From the NCBI RefSeq assembly GCF_006738645.1, contig NZ_AP019700.1:3640001-3704000 (forward strand): a DNA stretch of 64,000 nt, in the 5' to 3' direction. Position 1 is the stretch's first letter; each line of letters starts with the position of its first letter. The position numbers and the translations under genes are program-made. Source of the DNA: Stella humosa. GTDB taxonomy: Bacteria; Pseudomonadota; Alphaproteobacteria; ATCC43930; Allostellaceae. The notes beneath the pieces are model-generated. The model searched no databases. It saw nothing but the letters and a program-made list of their open reading frames with translations, and was not told the DNA's origin. Below, piece after piece: positions 9,232 through 18,998 of this stretch.

Positions 9232-10448
9232 TCTAGCCGGCGCAGCAGTGCCACGGTCAGGAACACGGCGGCACCCGAGATGACCGTGGCCGACAGGAAC
9301 AGGGCCGGATAGCCGAAGCGGTCGGCGATGGCACCCGCCATCGCCGATCCCGCCAGATAGACGATGACCTGGGCGCAGGCGAGAATGGTGAAGTCCGTCC
9401 CCGGCTGGTCCTTCGAGGCAACCGACATGAACAGGCTGTAGAGCGCCACGATCTCCATGTAGCGGATCATGGTCTGGAAGCCGGCCGCCCCCAGCAGCGC
9501 CCACAGCCCACCCATCTGGCCCAGCGCGTGCAGCGAGAACATCAGGAAGCAGATGGTGCGCAGCACGCCCAGCAGCGCCAGGGTGCCGCTGGTGCCGGTG
9601 CGCCGCACCAGGATGGCCGCCACCACCGAGCCCGCCAGCCCCGCCGTCGTGGCCGAGATGCCGCTCAGATAGCCGATCGCCGACAGGGGCAGGCCGGCAT
9701 CGACGAGGTAGGCCCCCTCCATCGACTTCACCAGCCCTTCGCTCGCGCGATAGGTCAGCGCCACGACGAGCACCGTCACGGCCTGGGGCTGGCGCAGGAA
9801 GCGCCGCAGCGACGGGCGCGGCCCGGCTGCGGCGCCGCTGCGGGTGTCCGCATCCTCGGGCATGAAGACGATCGCGACCAGCGGCAGGGCCGCAATCGCG
9901 GCCATCGCCAGCACCATCGTCTGCCAGCCGAAATGCTTGTAGAGGATGAGCGATCCGGTGCCGCCGACGATGACGCTGGCGGCGACCGCCCCACCCTGGA
10001 TGGCGTTGCCAACGGCACGGTCCTCCGCCCGCAGCGCCAGCGTGGCATAGCCGTCGGTCGCGATGTCCTGGGTCGAGGTCAGGATGGCAATGACGAGGCC
10101 GATGGCGAAGATCCAGCCGAGGTCGGTGGGCTGCACCAGGGCCAGGGCGGCGATCGCGACGACGGTGCCCAGTTGCGTCGGCAGGATCCAGCCGCGGCGG
10201 TGGCCGATCGCCATGGGCCGGACGCGGTCTACCAGCGGCGCCCACAGGAACTTGATGGTGAGCGGAATCATCAGGACCGCCAGCAGCCCGATCGCCGTGC
10301 GCGACACGCCCAGTTGGCGCAGGATCGGCGGCACCGCCGCTACCAGGAGGTATCCCGGGATGCCCTGGGCCAGGTAGAGCCCGGCCAGGACGGCGAAGAG
10401 GCGCAGCGGCTGGCGCCGCCGGACCGTGACCACGGCAGCGGCTGCCAT
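9204..10448 (-). CDS. MFS permease, AmpG/RhtX-FptX-like (probable siderophore importer)
   Basis: A 414-residue major-facilitator protein with about 12 membrane segments. It carries LAQGIPGYLLVAAVPPILR in TM1 and STQDIATDGYATLAL in TM4-5, the pattern shared by AmpG muropeptide permeases and by RhtX/FptX inner-membrane siderophore transporters. Because it follows a TonB siderophore receptor and small gene in one reverse-strand operon, uptake of a ferric siderophore across the inner membrane is the better guess. Start at 10448 forms a TGATG overlap with the preceding gene; upstream extension in frame is not MFS-like. Confidence 0.82.
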   Translation of the reverse strand: MAAAAVVTVRRRQPLRLFAVLAGLYLAQGIPGYLLVAAVPPILRQLGVSRTAIGLLAVLMIPLTIKFLWAPLVDRVRPMAIGHRRGWILPTQLGTVVAIAALALVQPTDLGWIFAIGLVIAILTSTQDIATDGYATLALRAEDRAVGNAIQGGAVAASVIVGGTGSLILYKHFGWQTMVLAMAAIAALPLVAIVFMPEDADTRSGAAAGPRPSLRRFLRQPQAVTVLVVALTYRASEGLVKSMEGAYLVDAGLPLSAIGYLSGISATTAGLAGSVVAAILVRRTGTSGTLALLGVLRTICFLMFSLHALGQMGGLWALLGAAGFQTMIRYMEIVALYSLFMSVASKDQPGTDFTILACAQVIVYLAGSAMAGAIADRFGYPALFLSATVISGAAVFLTVALLRRLDQPSRQCGG

Positions 10449-10822
10449 CACCCCGCCGCCGCCAGATGACCGCGCAGGAAGGCCAGCGCCCCCGCCCGGT
10501 CCGCGGTCACCTGCACCGGGAAGGACCAGAAGCGCTGGAAGGACGACAATGTCCGCGGGTCGGGGTTCTCGCGCAGGATGGCAAGGCCCCGGCACATCCG
10601 GTTCAGGTGGCTGCGCGTCGCCTTGGCCCAGGCGGCCTGCGCCACCTCCCCCTCCCGGGTCAGGTGGCGGTAGCCGGCGATCTCGACCAGCAGGGCGAAC
10701 GGGCGCTCCAGTTCGCCGATGGTGCGCAGGGCATCCAGATAGCGGCCCTCGTCCGCCTCCTCCTGCGGCAGGCGCAGGGCCAGGCGGACGATGCCGTCCT
10801 GGTCGATCTCCAGCAAGATCAT
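10448..10822 (-). CDS. Small soluble hypothetical protein (possible STAS/SpoIIAA-like fold)
   Basis: A 124-residue protein of unknown function between a TonB receptor (1-nt gap) and an MFS permease (TGATG overlap), so it is co-translated with them. Its layout, a strand (GIVRLALRL), a helix (YLDALRTIGE), a strand (FALLVEIAG), a long helix ending near RMCRGLAIL and a final helix (AGALAFLRGHL), is reminiscent of STAS/SpoIIAA-like domains, but I see no signature residue and hold this loosely. Its constant closeness to receptor and permease suggests a cytoplasmic role in siderophore uptake. Confidence 0.68.
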   Translation of the reverse strand: MILLEIDQDGIVRLALRLPQEEADEGRYLDALRTIGELERPFALLVEIAGYRHLTREGEVAQAAWAKATRSHLNRMCRGLAILRENPDPRTLSSFQRFWSFPVQVTADRAGALAFLRGHLAAAG

Positions 10823-10823
10823 C

Positions 10824-13037
10824 CTAGAAGGTCGCCTTGTAGCCGAGCGAGACCATGCGGCCGAAACCGTTGATGCCGATGGTGCGGGTCGCCGTCGCGG
10901 TCGGGTTCACATAGTCGGTGTCGAACAGGTTGTGGATGCCCAGCGTGACGCTGCCGGGCCCGACGGGGAAGCTGGCCAGCATGTTCACCAGCACCGCGCC
11001 GTCGATCTCCGACGCCTCTCCGGTGCGGTCGCGGCCGGAGAAGAACTCCAGCTCCGGCCGCAGGTTCAGGCCGTTGTCGAAGACGTAGGTGCCATAGACG
11101 AGGCCGCGCCAGGGCGTGGCGATGCGGTTGTTGGGCAGCCAGGAGTCGATGCTGCCATTGCCGTCCCGGTCGTAGCGCCCCTCGCGGTAGGAGAGGATGG
11201 TGCCGAAGGTGAGCTGGTCCGTGACGTGCCACCAGCCGGTGCCTTCGAAGCCCCAGATCCGCTCCTTCTGCTGCGACACGCGGTTGGAGGCGACGTCGTA
11301 GTTCACGCCCTCGTCGGAGGTGGACAGAAAGGCCGACAGCGAGCCGCCGACCTTGGCCCACTTGCCGCGCAGGCCGATCTCGTAGTTGTCGACGATCTGC
11401 GGCCGGGGCGCGAAGTCGGCATAGCTGACGGCATAGTCGGGCAGGCCGGCGCCGGGGCACACGAGGCTGCCATAGGCGTCGCACAGCTCGGCACTGCTGT
11501 TGGCCCCGGCACGCCGGGTGAAGCCGCCGATGTCGGTCAGCGAGAACCCCTGTGAGAAGCCGCCGAACGCCTGCACGTTGGCCGTCACGTCATAGGTGGC
11601 GCCGAGGTTGAAGGTGAGCGCGTCATAGTCGAACTTGCCGCCGATCACGTCGATCGCCGGGTAGACCCGGTTGATGTAGTAGATCGCCGGCCGCTCGTAG
11701 TTGTCGACCGTCAGGAAGAACTTCTCGTAGCGCGCGCCGCCGCGCACGGTCAGGCGGTCGGTCACCGGCACGTCGAGCTGGGCGAACGCGGCCAGCCCGT
11801 GCTGCTTCATCGGGCTGATGATGTCGATGCCGTTGGTCAGCTTCTGGGTCGTCGTGTCGTGGGTGTAGTCCGCGCCCCAGCTCAGCCGCATGCCCTGCAG
11901 AGCGAAATCGAGCGGCGTGTCGACGGTGACGTTGATGCCCAGCCGCTCGCTGAACAGCGTGCCCTGGGCATAGTCGGCCGCCGGCGACAGCTTGTTGCCG
12001 GAGTAGTAGACCTGATTGTTCACCAGCGCGTCGAAGCGGGTGTAGGGCGAGCGCTTGGCCATGTCGTTGTAGAAGGCCTTCACCTCGAGCGCGCCCAGCG
12101 CGAAGTCGCTCTGGCTGTAGCGCGCCGTCAGGTACTTGGAATCCTCTTGCAGCGACTTGCCCTGGTAGGGGCTGCCGAAATCCGGCCGGGCCGGGCTCGA
12201 CGTGTAGTTCGTGAACCAGTCGGATCGCTGGTCGAGATAGGTCCATTCGCCTGTCAGCTCGAACCGCCGGGTGTCGGCCTGGTAGCCGACGCGGCCGTAG
12301 AGGTTCGCATACTCGTAGCGGTCGCCGCCGCCCTGCCCCAGCATGCCGTCGGACGGCAGCTCCCGGCCCTTGCCGTCATAGGTGCGGCGCTGCTTGCGGC
12401 CGGTCGCCGAGACGAGATAGTCGAAATTGTCCACCTTCTGGGCAACCGAGACCGAGGCCTCCGGCGCCAGCGACTTGCCCGGCTGGGTGGTGAAGGCACG
12501 CAGCGTGGTGCCAGCCGTGATGGTCGGCTTGTCCGAGGTGGCGCGGCGGGTGATGAAGTTGATCGTGCCGCCGGTGCCGCCCGTGCCGTTCAGGCTGCTG
12601 GCGCCGTTCAGCACCTCGATCCGTTCGACCGTGTTGAGGTCGATCAGCGACAGGGTGCGCGAGACGTCGCGCAGCGGCGTGTTGCGCGGCACGCCGTCGA
12701 CCATGATCAGGACGCTGCGGCCGCGGAAGGTCATCGACGCGCCGGAGATGGTCTGGTTGGCGACCGAGAACCCCGGCACCAGCTTGGCCACCAGCACGGC
12801 GGCATCACTGCTGATCGCGGCCTGCTCGCGGATCTCCTCCGGCCCGATGATCTGGACCGAGCCGGGGATGCTGGAGACGGGGCGCTCGGCGCGGGTCGCG
12901 GTCACCGTCACCGGATCCAGCGCGATGGCGCCGTCGGTAGATTGGGCGGCAACGGCCCAGGGCAGCAGGGAACCGGCGGCCGCGAGGCCGAGCGGAAGCA
13001 GGGCGCGGCTGCTCGCCGTCGCCAGGGTACGACGCAT
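10824..13037 (-). CDS. TonB-dependent siderophore receptor
   Basis: Outer-membrane gated channel of 737 residues, about the family norm. It has a signal peptide (about residues 1-31, ending AVAAQS), a TonB box DPVTVTATR just after it, a plug domain (SVQIIGPEEIREQAA, MVDGVPRN, VERIEVLNGASS, GGTINFITRRA) and a 22-strand barrel ending in a C-terminal phenylalanine (MVSLGYKATF). The plug and barrel match ferric-siderophore receptors (FhuA/FptA-like), though the ligand cannot be read. AGGAGAAGG precedes the ATG. Divergent from an AraC regulator and followed by a small protein and an MFS permease. Confidence 0.93.
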   Translation of the reverse strand: MRRTLATASSRALLPLGLAAAGSLLPWAVAAQSTDGAIALDPVTVTATRAERPVSSIPGSVQIIGPEEIREQAAISSDAAVLVAKLVPGFSVANQTISGASMTFRGRSVLIMVDGVPRNTPLRDVSRTLSLIDLNTVERIEVLNGASSLNGTGGTGGTINFITRRATSDKPTITAGTTLRAFTTQPGKSLAPEASVSVAQKVDNFDYLVSATGRKQRRTYDGKGRELPSDGMLGQGGGDRYEYANLYGRVGYQADTRRFELTGEWTYLDQRSDWFTNYTSSPARPDFGSPYQGKSLQEDSKYLTARYSQSDFALGALEVKAFYNDMAKRSPYTRFDALVNNQVYYSGNKLSPAADYAQGTLFSERLGINVTVDTPLDFALQGMRLSWGADYTHDTTTQKLTNGIDIISPMKQHGLAAFAQLDVPVTDRLTVRGGARYEKFFLTVDNYERPAIYYINRVYPAIDVIGGKFDYDALTFNLGATYDVTANVQAFGGFSQGFSLTDIGGFTRRAGANSSAELCDAYGSLVCPGAGLPDYAVSYADFAPRPQIVDNYEIGLRGKWAKVGGSLSAFLSTSDEGVNYDVASNRVSQQKERIWGFEGTGWWHVTDQLTFGTILSYREGRYDRDGNGSIDSWLPNNRIATPWRGLVYGTYVFDNGLNLRPELEFFSGRDRTGEASEIDGAVLVNMLASFPVGPGSVTLGIHNLFDTDYVNPTATATRTIGINGFGRMVSLGYKATF

Positions 13038-13126
13038 GGACCTTCTCCTGACCGCCCGGCCCGCTCGATCGGTGCGCTTGTCCGGAGCAGGCGGACATCG
13101 GCACTCGCCGCAGGTCGGGAAGTCGT

Positions 13127-13155
13127 CTAAACAGGTGGCTCTGGGTCTGTTCTAA
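13127..13155. promoter_or_regulatory. Imperfect inverted repeat between TonB receptor and AraC regulator
   Basis: Within the 158-bp divergent gap, CTAAACAG (13127-13134) and CTGTTCTAA (13147-13155) form a near-palindrome with a 12-nt centre, in the AT-richest part of the region. It is a plausible binding site for the adjacent AraC-type protein. I found no convincing Fur box. Confidence 0.3.
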
Positions 13156-13195
13156 AGCGTCGTGTCTGGGCAAGCTTGGACGAGAGCGTCAACGA

Positions 13196-14158
13196 ATGGG
13201 TCTGGAGCGAACTCCGGCCGCGATCATCGCGGCCATGCACTATTCCGCGGCCGATCACGCCGTGCCGGAGGGCGAGCGCGCCTTCCGCCGCCTGCTGGCC
13301 GAGATCGTCGGCGAGGTGGACATCGAGGCCGAGGGGCTTGGCCCGATCTGCAGCCGCGGCATGCTGTGCAAGCTGTCCCAACTTTGCGTCGCCACCTGCT
13401 TCCTGGGCGGCAGCCGCACGGCGGTGCGCCATCCCGGGCAGGCGGAGCCGGCCGGCGACATCCTGATGGTCCGCGCCATGGAAGGGCCGCTCATCGTCCG
13501 CCAGGGCGGGCGCGAGGTCGCGGCCGGGCCGGGCGAGCTGGTTTTCCTGGCGGCATCTGTTGCCTATGAATGGGACCTGCCGCTGGGCGGCCGCATCGAC
13601 TGCGCGCGCCTGCCGGCGTCGGCCATGCGCATGGCCGATGGCCAGCTTGGCCGGGTGCTGCTGCGCAGCATCCCGCGCGACTTCCCGCCCTTGCAGTTGC
13701 TGGTCACCTATGGCGCCTATCTGCTGATGCGCGGCCCCCACTCCGTCCAGGAGGCGGAGATGGCCCAGACGCATTTCAACGAGTTGCTGCCGCTGGTCAC
13801 CGGCTACCTGAAGGCGCCGGTGCCCGACGCCCGGGCCAGACGGCTCGCCCGGATCAAGGCCGACATCGACGCCCATCTGGCCCACCCGGACCTGACGGCG
13901 GCCATGATCGCCCGCATGCACGGCGTCACGCCGCGCTACATCCAGCGCCTGCTGCAGGAAGAAGGGACCACCTTCTCGCGCGTCGTGCTCGACCGCCGCC
14001 TGGCCGCCGCCCGCCGGATGATCGAGCAGCCGGGCGACCGCCGGCCGATCAGCGCCGTCGCCTACGAGGTCGGCTTCGGCGACCTCTCCTATTTCAACCG
14101 CGCCTTCCGCCAGCGCTATGGCGAGGCGCCGTCGGCGGTGCGGGCGGCCGTCGCGTAG
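13196..14158 (+). CDS. AraC-family transcriptional regulator
   Basis: A 320-residue regulator: an N-terminal effector/dimerisation domain (about 1-215) and a C-terminal AraC DNA-binding domain with two helix-turn-helix motifs (LTAAMIARMHGVTPRYIQRL and ISAVAYEVGFGDLSYFNRAF). The second motif ends in the classic GF-x-(D/S)-x-SYF-RxF pattern. Divergent from the TonB receptor by 158 bp, it is probably the local activator that senses the siderophore, as AraC proteins of the PchR kind do elsewhere, although its N-terminal domain is not obviously PchR-like. Start uncertain: Met1 at 13196 or Met14 at 13235. Confidence 0.88.
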   Translation: MGLERTPAAIIAAMHYSAADHAVPEGERAFRRLLAEIVGEVDIEAEGLGPICSRGMLCKLSQLCVATCFLGGSRTAVRHPGQAEPAGDILMVRAMEGPLIVRQGGREVAAGPGELVFLAASVAYEWDLPLGGRIDCARLPASAMRMADGQLGRVLLRSIPRDFPPLQLLVTYGAYLLMRGPHSVQEAEMAQTHFNELLPLVTGYLKAPVPDARARRLARIKADIDAHLAHPDLTAAMIARMHGVTPRYIQRLLQEEGTTFSRVVLDRRLAAARRMIEQPGDRRPISAVAYEVGFGDLSYFNRAFRQRYGEAPSAVRAAVA

Positions 14159-14172
14159 CGCACGCGCGCAGC

Positions 14173-14194
14173 CCGAGGGCAGTGCGTCCCTCGG
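14173..14194. terminator. Bidirectional hairpin between convergent araC-type gene and mccB
   Basis: CCGAGGG (14173-14179) pairs perfectly with CCCTCGG (14188-14194) around an 8-nt loop, in the 39-bp gap between two converging stop codons. There is no clear T-run, so it is a candidate rather than a textbook intrinsic terminator. Confidence 0.45.
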
Positions 14195-14197
14195 ACC

Positions 14198-15805
<1,608 letters not shown>

Positions 15806-15893
15806 GGGACGACCCCGGCGCTGTGGCACGACAGGGCGCCAGTGTGCCGCCGCATGGGCGGCGGCGGCAAGGTGGACGCTTTGGCCCGCCCCG

Positions 15894-16016
15894 TCAGACC
15901 AGCAGCAGGCCGGGCAGCGCCAGTAGCAGGGCGGTAGCGAAGGCGACGAGCGCGATCGGGGTGCGACGCGCGCCGAAGCGCGATGCGGGACGGTGGCCGT
16001 AGTCGATGGCGGTCAT
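15894..16016 (-). CDS. 40-residue single-pass membrane protein
   Basis: A tiny gene with strong initiation signals: GGAGG lies 5-6 nt upstream of an ATG at 16016, and the frame closes after 40 codons. The product has a short basic N-terminus ([16 protein letters not shown]) and one transmembrane helix ([20 protein letters not shown]) to the very C-terminus, so it would sit with its N-terminus inside. Function unknown. It shares an upstream region with the divergent XRE-cupin regulator, so it may be under the same control. Confidence 0.6.
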   Translation of the reverse strand: MTAIDYGHRPASRFGARRTPIALVAFATALLLALPGLLLV

Positions 16017-16092
16017 TCTATCCTCCGACCGGGGGTTGCGGAGCCATACGGATTGAACGCGGCCCCGCCGCGCCGGTTCCGCCAACCCGCGG

Positions 16093-16120
16093 TTGACATG
16101 AATGTTCAATTGGATTGAAC
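16093..16120 (+). promoter_or_regulatory. Promoter -35 box with perfect palindromic operator
   Basis: A consensus TTGACA (16093-16098) is followed by GTTCAAT-tgg-ATTGAAC, a perfect 7-bp inverted repeat with a 3-nt centre (16104-16120). The palindrome fills the spacer and reaches the expected -10 position, an ideal site for repression. It lies 12-39 nt before the preferred ATG (16132) of the XRE-cupin gene, so autoregulation is likely. A half-site ATTGAAC also occurs at about 16051 on the same strand. Confidence 0.6.
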
Positions 16121-16131
16121 TTGCTGCCGTC

Positions 16132-16755
16132 ATGATCGCGCGATCGACCGCCGCCCTGCCGGCCGACGACCTTCCCACCGACGACGAAACGCGGCTCGGC
16201 CTGCGCTTGCGTGCGTTCCGCCAGCAGCGCGGCCTGTCGCTGAAGCAATTGTCGGAGCGGTCGGACCTGTCGGTCGGCATGTTAAGCCAGATTGAACGCG
16301 GCATGGCGACGCCGTCGTTGCGCGCTCTGGGCCGTCTGCGCGACGTCTATGGCGTGCCGCTCGCCCGGTTCTTCGACGACCAGGCGACACCTGACGCCAC
16401 CGGCGACGACGTGGTGCAGCGGGCGGGCCAGTGCCGGCGGGTGGAGTTCGCCCAGCAGCGCATCGCCAAGGAACTGGTGTCGCCGCCCTCGGCCGGTGCC
16501 TTGGAGATGATGGTGATCGTCATGGAGCCGGGCGGCGGCTCGGGCGCCGAACCTTATTCTCATGAAGGGGAGGAATGCGGCCATGTGCTGGAAGGCCGCT
16601 TCGACCTCTGGGTCGGCGACCGCACCTGGCGCCTGGAGCGCGGCGACAGCTTCCAGTTCGCCAGCCACAATTTGCACCGCTTCCACAATCCCGGCCCAGG
16701 AACCGCGCGCGTCCTCTGGACCGTGACCCCGCCCTTCTACGGGCGGAAAGTCTGA
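16132..16755 (+). CDS. XRE-family regulator with C-terminal cupin sensor
   Basis: Cytoplasmic repressor-like protein: an N-terminal HTH_3 domain (LRAFRQQRGLSLKQLSERSD then LSVGMLSQIERG) and a C-terminal cupin (SHEGEECGHVLEGRFDLWVG, ending FHNPGPGTARVLW), the architecture of PuuR/SutR-type regulators that bind small metabolites such as amines. The next six forward genes encode a polyamine-type ABC importer and two FAD oxidoreductases, its likely regulon. I place the start at 16132 (MIARSTAAL); an ATG at 16102 would put the operator inside the coding region and make no sense with the -35 box at 16093. Without a visible ribosome site, near-leaderless translation is possible. Confidence 0.88.
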   Translation: MIARSTAALPADDLPTDDETRLGLRLRAFRQQRGLSLKQLSERSDLSVGMLSQIERGMATPSLRALGRLRDVYGVPLARFFDDQATPDATGDDVVQRAGQCRRVEFAQQRIAKELVSPPSAGALEMMVIVMEPGGGSGAEPYSHEGEECGHVLEGRFDLWVGDRTWRLERGDSFQFASHNLHRFHNPGPGTARVLWTVTPPFYGRKV

Positions 16756-16788
16756 ACGATGAAGCCGACAATCAACAAGGAGACAGGG

Positions 16789-17841
16789 ATGAACCTCACC
16801 CGCCGCGCCCTGCTGGCCGCCGCCTCGACGTTGGCGCTGACCGCATTGCCCGCCGCCGCCCAGGAGCCGCCCAAGCCGCGCCAGATCGTCATCAACGCCT
16901 CGGGCGGCGCGCAGGCGGCCTCGCTGCGCGCCTCCTACTGGGCAGACTTCGAGAAGGAAACGGGGATCAAGGTGGTCGACACCAGCCCGGTCGATTTCGG
17001 CAAGCTGCGCGCCATGGTCGACAGCGGCAACATCGCCTGGAACATCTCCGAGATCGGCGGCCAGGACGGCTTCCGCGTGACACAGATGGGCTTGGCCGAG
17101 CCGATCGACGCCAAGATCGTCGATCGCAGCACATTCGTGCCGGCGGCCAAGGAGATGACCCACGTCTTCTCGCCCAGCAGCTATTCGACCGTCATCGCCT
17201 ATCGCACCGATGCCTTCCCCAAGGGCGGGCCGAAGAACTGGGCCGACTTCTGGGACGTGAAGAAGTTCCCCGGGCCGCGCTCGCTGCGCAACCACCCGGT
17301 CGACAATCTCGAGGCCGCCCTGATGGCCGACGGCGTGGCCAAGGATAAGCTCTACCCGCTCGACGTCGACCGTGCCTTCAAGAAGCTGGATGAGATCCAC
17401 CGCCATATCTCGGTCTGGTGGACGACCGGCCAGCAGCCCGCCCAGATGCTGATCGACAAGGAAGTCGTGCTGGCGACCGGCTGGAACGGCCGCTTCTACG
17501 GCCTGATCCTGGAGAAGGCGCCGCTCGCCATCGAGTGGGAGGGCGGCGTCCTGAAGCAGAGCAGCTGGGTGGTGCCCAAGGGCGCCAAGGACCAGTACTG
17601 GAGCATGAAGCTGCTGGCGATGATGACCGACCCCAAGCGGCAGGCCGAGAACGCCATGAAGCTGGGCTATTCCGGCACCAACACCCTGTCGGAACAGTAT
17701 GTCACCGCCGACAAGAAGCCCCACCTGCCGCTGGAGCCGGGCAACCTCGCCAAGCAGATCTGGCTCGACCAGGAATGGTGGACCAAGAACGGCCAGGCGA
17801 TGGCCGAGCGCTGGAACAAGTGGATGCTGAGCAAGCAGTAG
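16789..17841 (+). CDS. ABC transporter periplasmic binding protein, polyamine/putrescine type
   Basis: Captures a small cationic or amine-like substrate in the periplasm and hands it to the permeases encoded downstream. The signal peptide (MNLTRRALLAAASTLALTAL, cleaved near residue 24) is followed by an SBP_bac_8/PotD-like fold: INASGGAQAASLRASYWADF, then WNISEIGG and ATGWNGRFYGL. The paired arginines before the hydrophobic core could also make it a Tat substrate. Start set at 16789 because AAGGAG lies 7 nt upstream. 350 residues, normal for PotD-like proteins. First structural gene after the XRE-cupin regulator; ligand not determinable by reading. Confidence 0.88.
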   Translation: MNLTRRALLAAASTLALTALPAAAQEPPKPRQIVINASGGAQAASLRASYWADFEKETGIKVVDTSPVDFGKLRAMVDSGNIAWNISEIGGQDGFRVTQMGLAEPIDAKIVDRSTFVPAAKEMTHVFSPSSYSTVIAYRTDAFPKGGPKNWADFWDVKKFPGPRSLRNHPVDNLEAALMADGVAKDKLYPLDVDRAFKKLDEIHRHISVWWTTGQQPAQMLIDKEVVLATGWNGRFYGLILEKAPLAIEWEGGVLKQSSWVVPKGAKDQYWSMKLLAMMTDPKRQAENAMKLGYSGTNTLSEQYVTADKKPHLPLEPGNLAKQIWLDQEWWTKNGQAMAERWNKWMLSKQ

Positions 17842-17849
17842 GCCCGGCG

Positions 17850-17873
17850 CCGGGCGGCGGCAGCGCCGCCCGG
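17850..17873 (+). promoter_or_regulatory. Strong intercistronic hairpin after the binding-protein gene
   Basis: CCGGGCGGCG (17850-17859) pairs perfectly with CGCCGCCCGG (17864-17873) around GCAG: a 10-bp GC stem with a tetraloop, 9 nt after the binding-protein stop and 24 nt before the ATPase start. Such hairpins in ABC operons usually protect the upstream mRNA and lower downstream expression, giving an excess of binding protein. No T-run follows, so full termination is less likely. Confidence 0.6.
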
Positions 17874-17897
17874 CATCCACTCTCAACGGCGGGGATC

Positions 17898-18998
17898 ATG
17901 GCATTGGCATCGACGACGGGGGAGCGCGCCTCGCGCTCCGGCGACCTTTCGGTCACCGGCATCCACAAGCGGTACGGACAGGTCCGTGCGTTGTCCGACG
18001 TGTCGCTGACGGTGGCCGCGGGCGAGTTCCTGACCATCCTCGGCCCCAGCGGTTCGGGCAAGACGACGCTGCTCAAGGTCGTCGCCGGCTTCGAGACGCC
18101 GGACGAGGGCGACGTGCGCGTGGGCGGCCGCGACGTGACCGACCTCGACCCCGCCCAGCGCAACATCGGCATGGTCTTCCAGAACTACGCGCTGTTCCCG
18201 CACCTGACGGTCGAGCGCAACGTCGCCTTCCCGCTGGAGATGCGCCGTGTCGCCAAGGCCGAGCTGCGCACCCGGGTGGCGGAGGCGCTGGCACTGGTCG
18301 AGTTGACCGGCTTCGAGCATCGCCTGCCGCGCCAGCTTTCTGGCGGACAGCAGCAGCGCGTGGCATTGGCCCGCGCCATCGTCTTCCGCCCCACCCTGCT
18401 TTTGCTGGACGAACCCTTCGGCGCGCTCGACCGCAAGCTGCGCGAGGCGATGCAGCTCGAGGTGCGTCGGCTGCAGCAGCGCCTGGGGCTGACCACCCTC
18501 TTCATCACCCACGACCAGGAAGAGGCCCTGGTCATGTCCGACCGCATCGCCGTCATGGACAATGGCCGGCTCGAGCAGGTGGGCGCGCCGCGCGACATCT
18601 ACGAGGCGCCGCAGAGCCCGCTCGTCGCCGACTTCGTGGGCGAGAGCAATATCCTGTCGGGCACGGTCGAGACCGCCGGCGCCACGCCCGCCATCCGTCT
18701 CGAAGGCGGGCCCGTGGTTCAGGTCAACGGCGATGGCGCCACCGTGTCGCCCGGCAGCCGCGTGCGCATCCTGCTGCGGCCGGAGCGCCTGGGCGAGGGC
18801 GGCGACAACCGCATCGAGGGCACCGTGGTCGAGGCGATATATCTGGGCCTCTCCGACAAGTACCGCATCCGCGCGGCGGGGGGCGTCGAGCTGCTGGCGC
18901 GCATCGCCGCATCGCGGGATGCCCGGCGCTACCAGGCGGGCGATGCGATCGCCGTCGGCTTCCACGCCGCCGACGCCCGCATCATCGAGGTGCGCTGA
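17898..18998 (+). CDS. ABC transporter ATP-binding protein, PotA-like
   Basis: 366-residue ATPase energising the importer. All nucleotide-binding motifs are present: Walker [10 protein letters not shown]-loop [15 protein letters not shown] signature LSGGQQQR, Walker [13 protein letters not shown], and H-loop [13 protein letters not shown]-terminal TOBE-like domain (about 250-366, with [11 protein letters not shown]) matches the spermidine/putrescine and sugar importers of the CUT1/PotA type. Starts 56 nt after the binding-protein stop and overlaps the next permease gene as TGATG. Confidence 0.92.
   Translation: MALASTTGERASRSGDLSVTGIHKRYGQVRALSDVSLTVAAGEFLTILGPSGSGKTTLLKVVAGFETPDEGDVRVGGRDVTDLDPAQRNIGMVFQNYALFPHLTVERNVAFPLEMRRVAKAELRTRVAEALALVELTGFEHRLPRQLSGGQQQRVALARAIVFRPTLLLLDEPFGALDRKLREAMQLEVRRLQQRLGLTTLFITHDQEEALVMSDRIAVMDNGRLEQVGAPRDIYEAPQSPLVADFVGESNILSGTVETAGATPAIRLEGGPVVQVNGDGATVSPGSRVRILLRPERLGEGGDNRIEGTVVEAIYLGLSDKYRIRAAGGVELLARIAASRDARRYQAGDAIAVGFHAADARIIEVR

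Noticed and set aside
10824-13195. Possible cobalamin riboswitch before the TonB receptor
   Set aside because: GTCAGGAGAAGG next to the start loosely resembles a B12 box, but the leader is short, lacks the other conserved cobalamin elements, and the match is explained by the ribosome site.
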